From NCBI GenBank assembly GCA_002431635.1, contig DJGH01000003.1, forward strand, positions 58,311-65,714: 7,404 nt of DNA, in the 5' to 3' direction. The position numbers and the translations under genes are program-made. The stretch is from Petrotoga sp. UBA5851. Lineage in GTDB: Bacteria; Thermotogota; Thermotogae; Petrotogales; Petrotogaceae. The notes under the pieces were generated by a model that did not search any database, was not told the DNA's origin, and worked only from the letters and a program-made list of their open reading frames with translations. Below are positions 6,835-7,404 of the stretch, in pieces (the stretch's first letter is position 1; each line of letters opens with the position of its first letter).

Positions 6835-7404
6835 TTCCCTTCCTCCTGTCTGTTAATTTCAAGCATCTTTTCAATGGCATTGGTTATTATATTCATGCCT
6901 GTAATATTACTGACGCCATCTGGAAGTATTATATCGCATGTATATTTCTGAGGCTCAATAAACGATCTGAAAGAAGGAGCTACAAAAGTTCTGTACTGAG
7001 TAAGAATACTTTCTATGGATCTTCCCCTTTCAATGGTATCCCTTTCTATTCTTCTTATAAGCCTTTCATCAGCAGGAGCATCAATATAAACCGAAAAATC
7101 AAAAAGCTCCCTCAACTTAGGCTCATGAAGAACTAGAATACCTTCCATAATAACCAGATCATTAGGAAAAAAACTCGTGCTTATGCCAACTTCTCTTCTG
7201 CAGGTCACCATATTATACACGGGTATATTAATTGTATTTCCGTCTTTTAACTTTTTTGTGTTTTCTATAAAATAATCAAAATCAAACGCTTTAGGATCAT
7301 CAAAATTGAATTCTTTTAATGTCATTCCAGGGGGGAGATCTCTATAGTAATCATCCATACTCAGTACATTAGCCCTATCGGCAAAATGCTCGGCAATTTT
7401 TCTG
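6831..7404 (-). CDS. udk: Uridine kinase / uridine-cytidine kinase, partial (N-terminus beyond right edge)
   Basis: This cytoplasmic pyrimidine-salvage enzyme phosphorylates uridine or cytidine to UMP or CMP with a nucleoside triphosphate. About 191 C-terminal residues are visible. The frame continues open to the window edge, upstream of an internal Met at 7358: the residues before it (RKIAEHFADRANVLS) lead directly into the conserved SMDDYYRDLPPG block. That Met is therefore not the start, and the P-loop lies outside the window. Visible motifs in family order are DDYYRDL, NFDDPKAFDFD, the substrate-region YNMVTCRRE, Walker-B-like VIMEGILVL, the lid/arginine region RLIRRIERDTIERGRS and FIEPQKYTCDIILP near the C-terminus. 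These match a classical Udk and differ from the longer TGS-fused nucleoside kinases also found in some bacteria, though an N-terminal fusion outside the window cannot be excluded. Its stop overlaps the start of the 7-TM gene (ATGA), which makes it part of the transporter operon and suggests that imported nucleosides are pyrimidines, at least in part. Confidence 0.9.
   Translation of the reverse strand, partial: RKIAEHFADRANVLSMDDYYRDLPPGMTLKEFNFDDPKAFDFDYFIENTKKLKDGNTINIPVYNMVTCRREVGISTSFFPNDLVIMEGILVLHEPKLRELFDFSVYIDAPADERLIRRIERDTIERGRSIESILTQYRTFVAPSFRSFIEPQKYTCDIILPDGVSNITGMNIITNAIEKMLEINRQEEGK
6842..6847 (-). promoter_or_regulatory. Shine-Dalgarno of the 7-TM protein
   Basis: The minus strand reads AGGAGG seven bases before the ATG at 6834-6832, inside the last codons of udk. 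It supports the overlapping start over the internal ATGs. Confidence 0.8.

Noticed and set aside
6831..7358. Uridine kinase starting at the internal Met (175 aa)
   Set aside because: The frame stays open upstream with kinase-like residues leading into DDYY, and a start here would remove the essential P-loop.

Overview
The window carries one minus-strand operon read from right to left, with a partial, unrelated plus-strand gene converging on it at the left edge. In transcription order the operon holds: the C-terminal part of a uridine kinase (udk, running off the right edge); an unrecognised exported 7-TM membrane protein of 563 aa; a BMP/PnrA-family substrate-binding protein of 356 aa; a double-domain ABC ATPase of 525 aa; and two inner-membrane permeases of 353 and 316 aa. 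The last four form a complete nucleoside-type ABC importer of the B. subtilis NupNOPQ (YufNOPQ) / BmpA-NupABC class.

The packing is tight. Four of the five gene junctions are 4-base ATGA overlaps, each with a Shine-Dalgarno sequence inside the last codons of the upstream gene. The one exception is the gap of about 110 bp between the binding protein and the ATPase. It holds a GC-rich terminator-like hairpin and, directly abutting it, a long AT-rich hairpin (24-nt arms, 23 of 24 matching). This is where one would expect the operon to make more binding protein than membrane and ATPase subunits. The operon ends at a clean intrinsic terminator about 10 nt after the last stop codon.

Working together (inference): the binding protein would capture a nucleoside outside the cytoplasmic membrane. 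The two permeases and the ATPase would import it, and the kinase would trap pyrimidine nucleosides as monophosphates. The unknown 7-TM protein lies between kinase and binding protein and is translationally coupled to both, so it is the best candidate here for something undescribed.

Organism: a low-GC bacterium (roughly 35-40% by eye) with strong AGGAGG ribosome sites. The binding protein has a type I signal peptide with no lipobox cysteine, which argues against a typical Firmicute and would fit a two-membrane lineage such as Thermotogota. That assignment is an inference from style, not proven. No tRNA, rRNA, CRISPR array, insertion sequence or origin was seen. The operon promoter must lie beyond the right edge.
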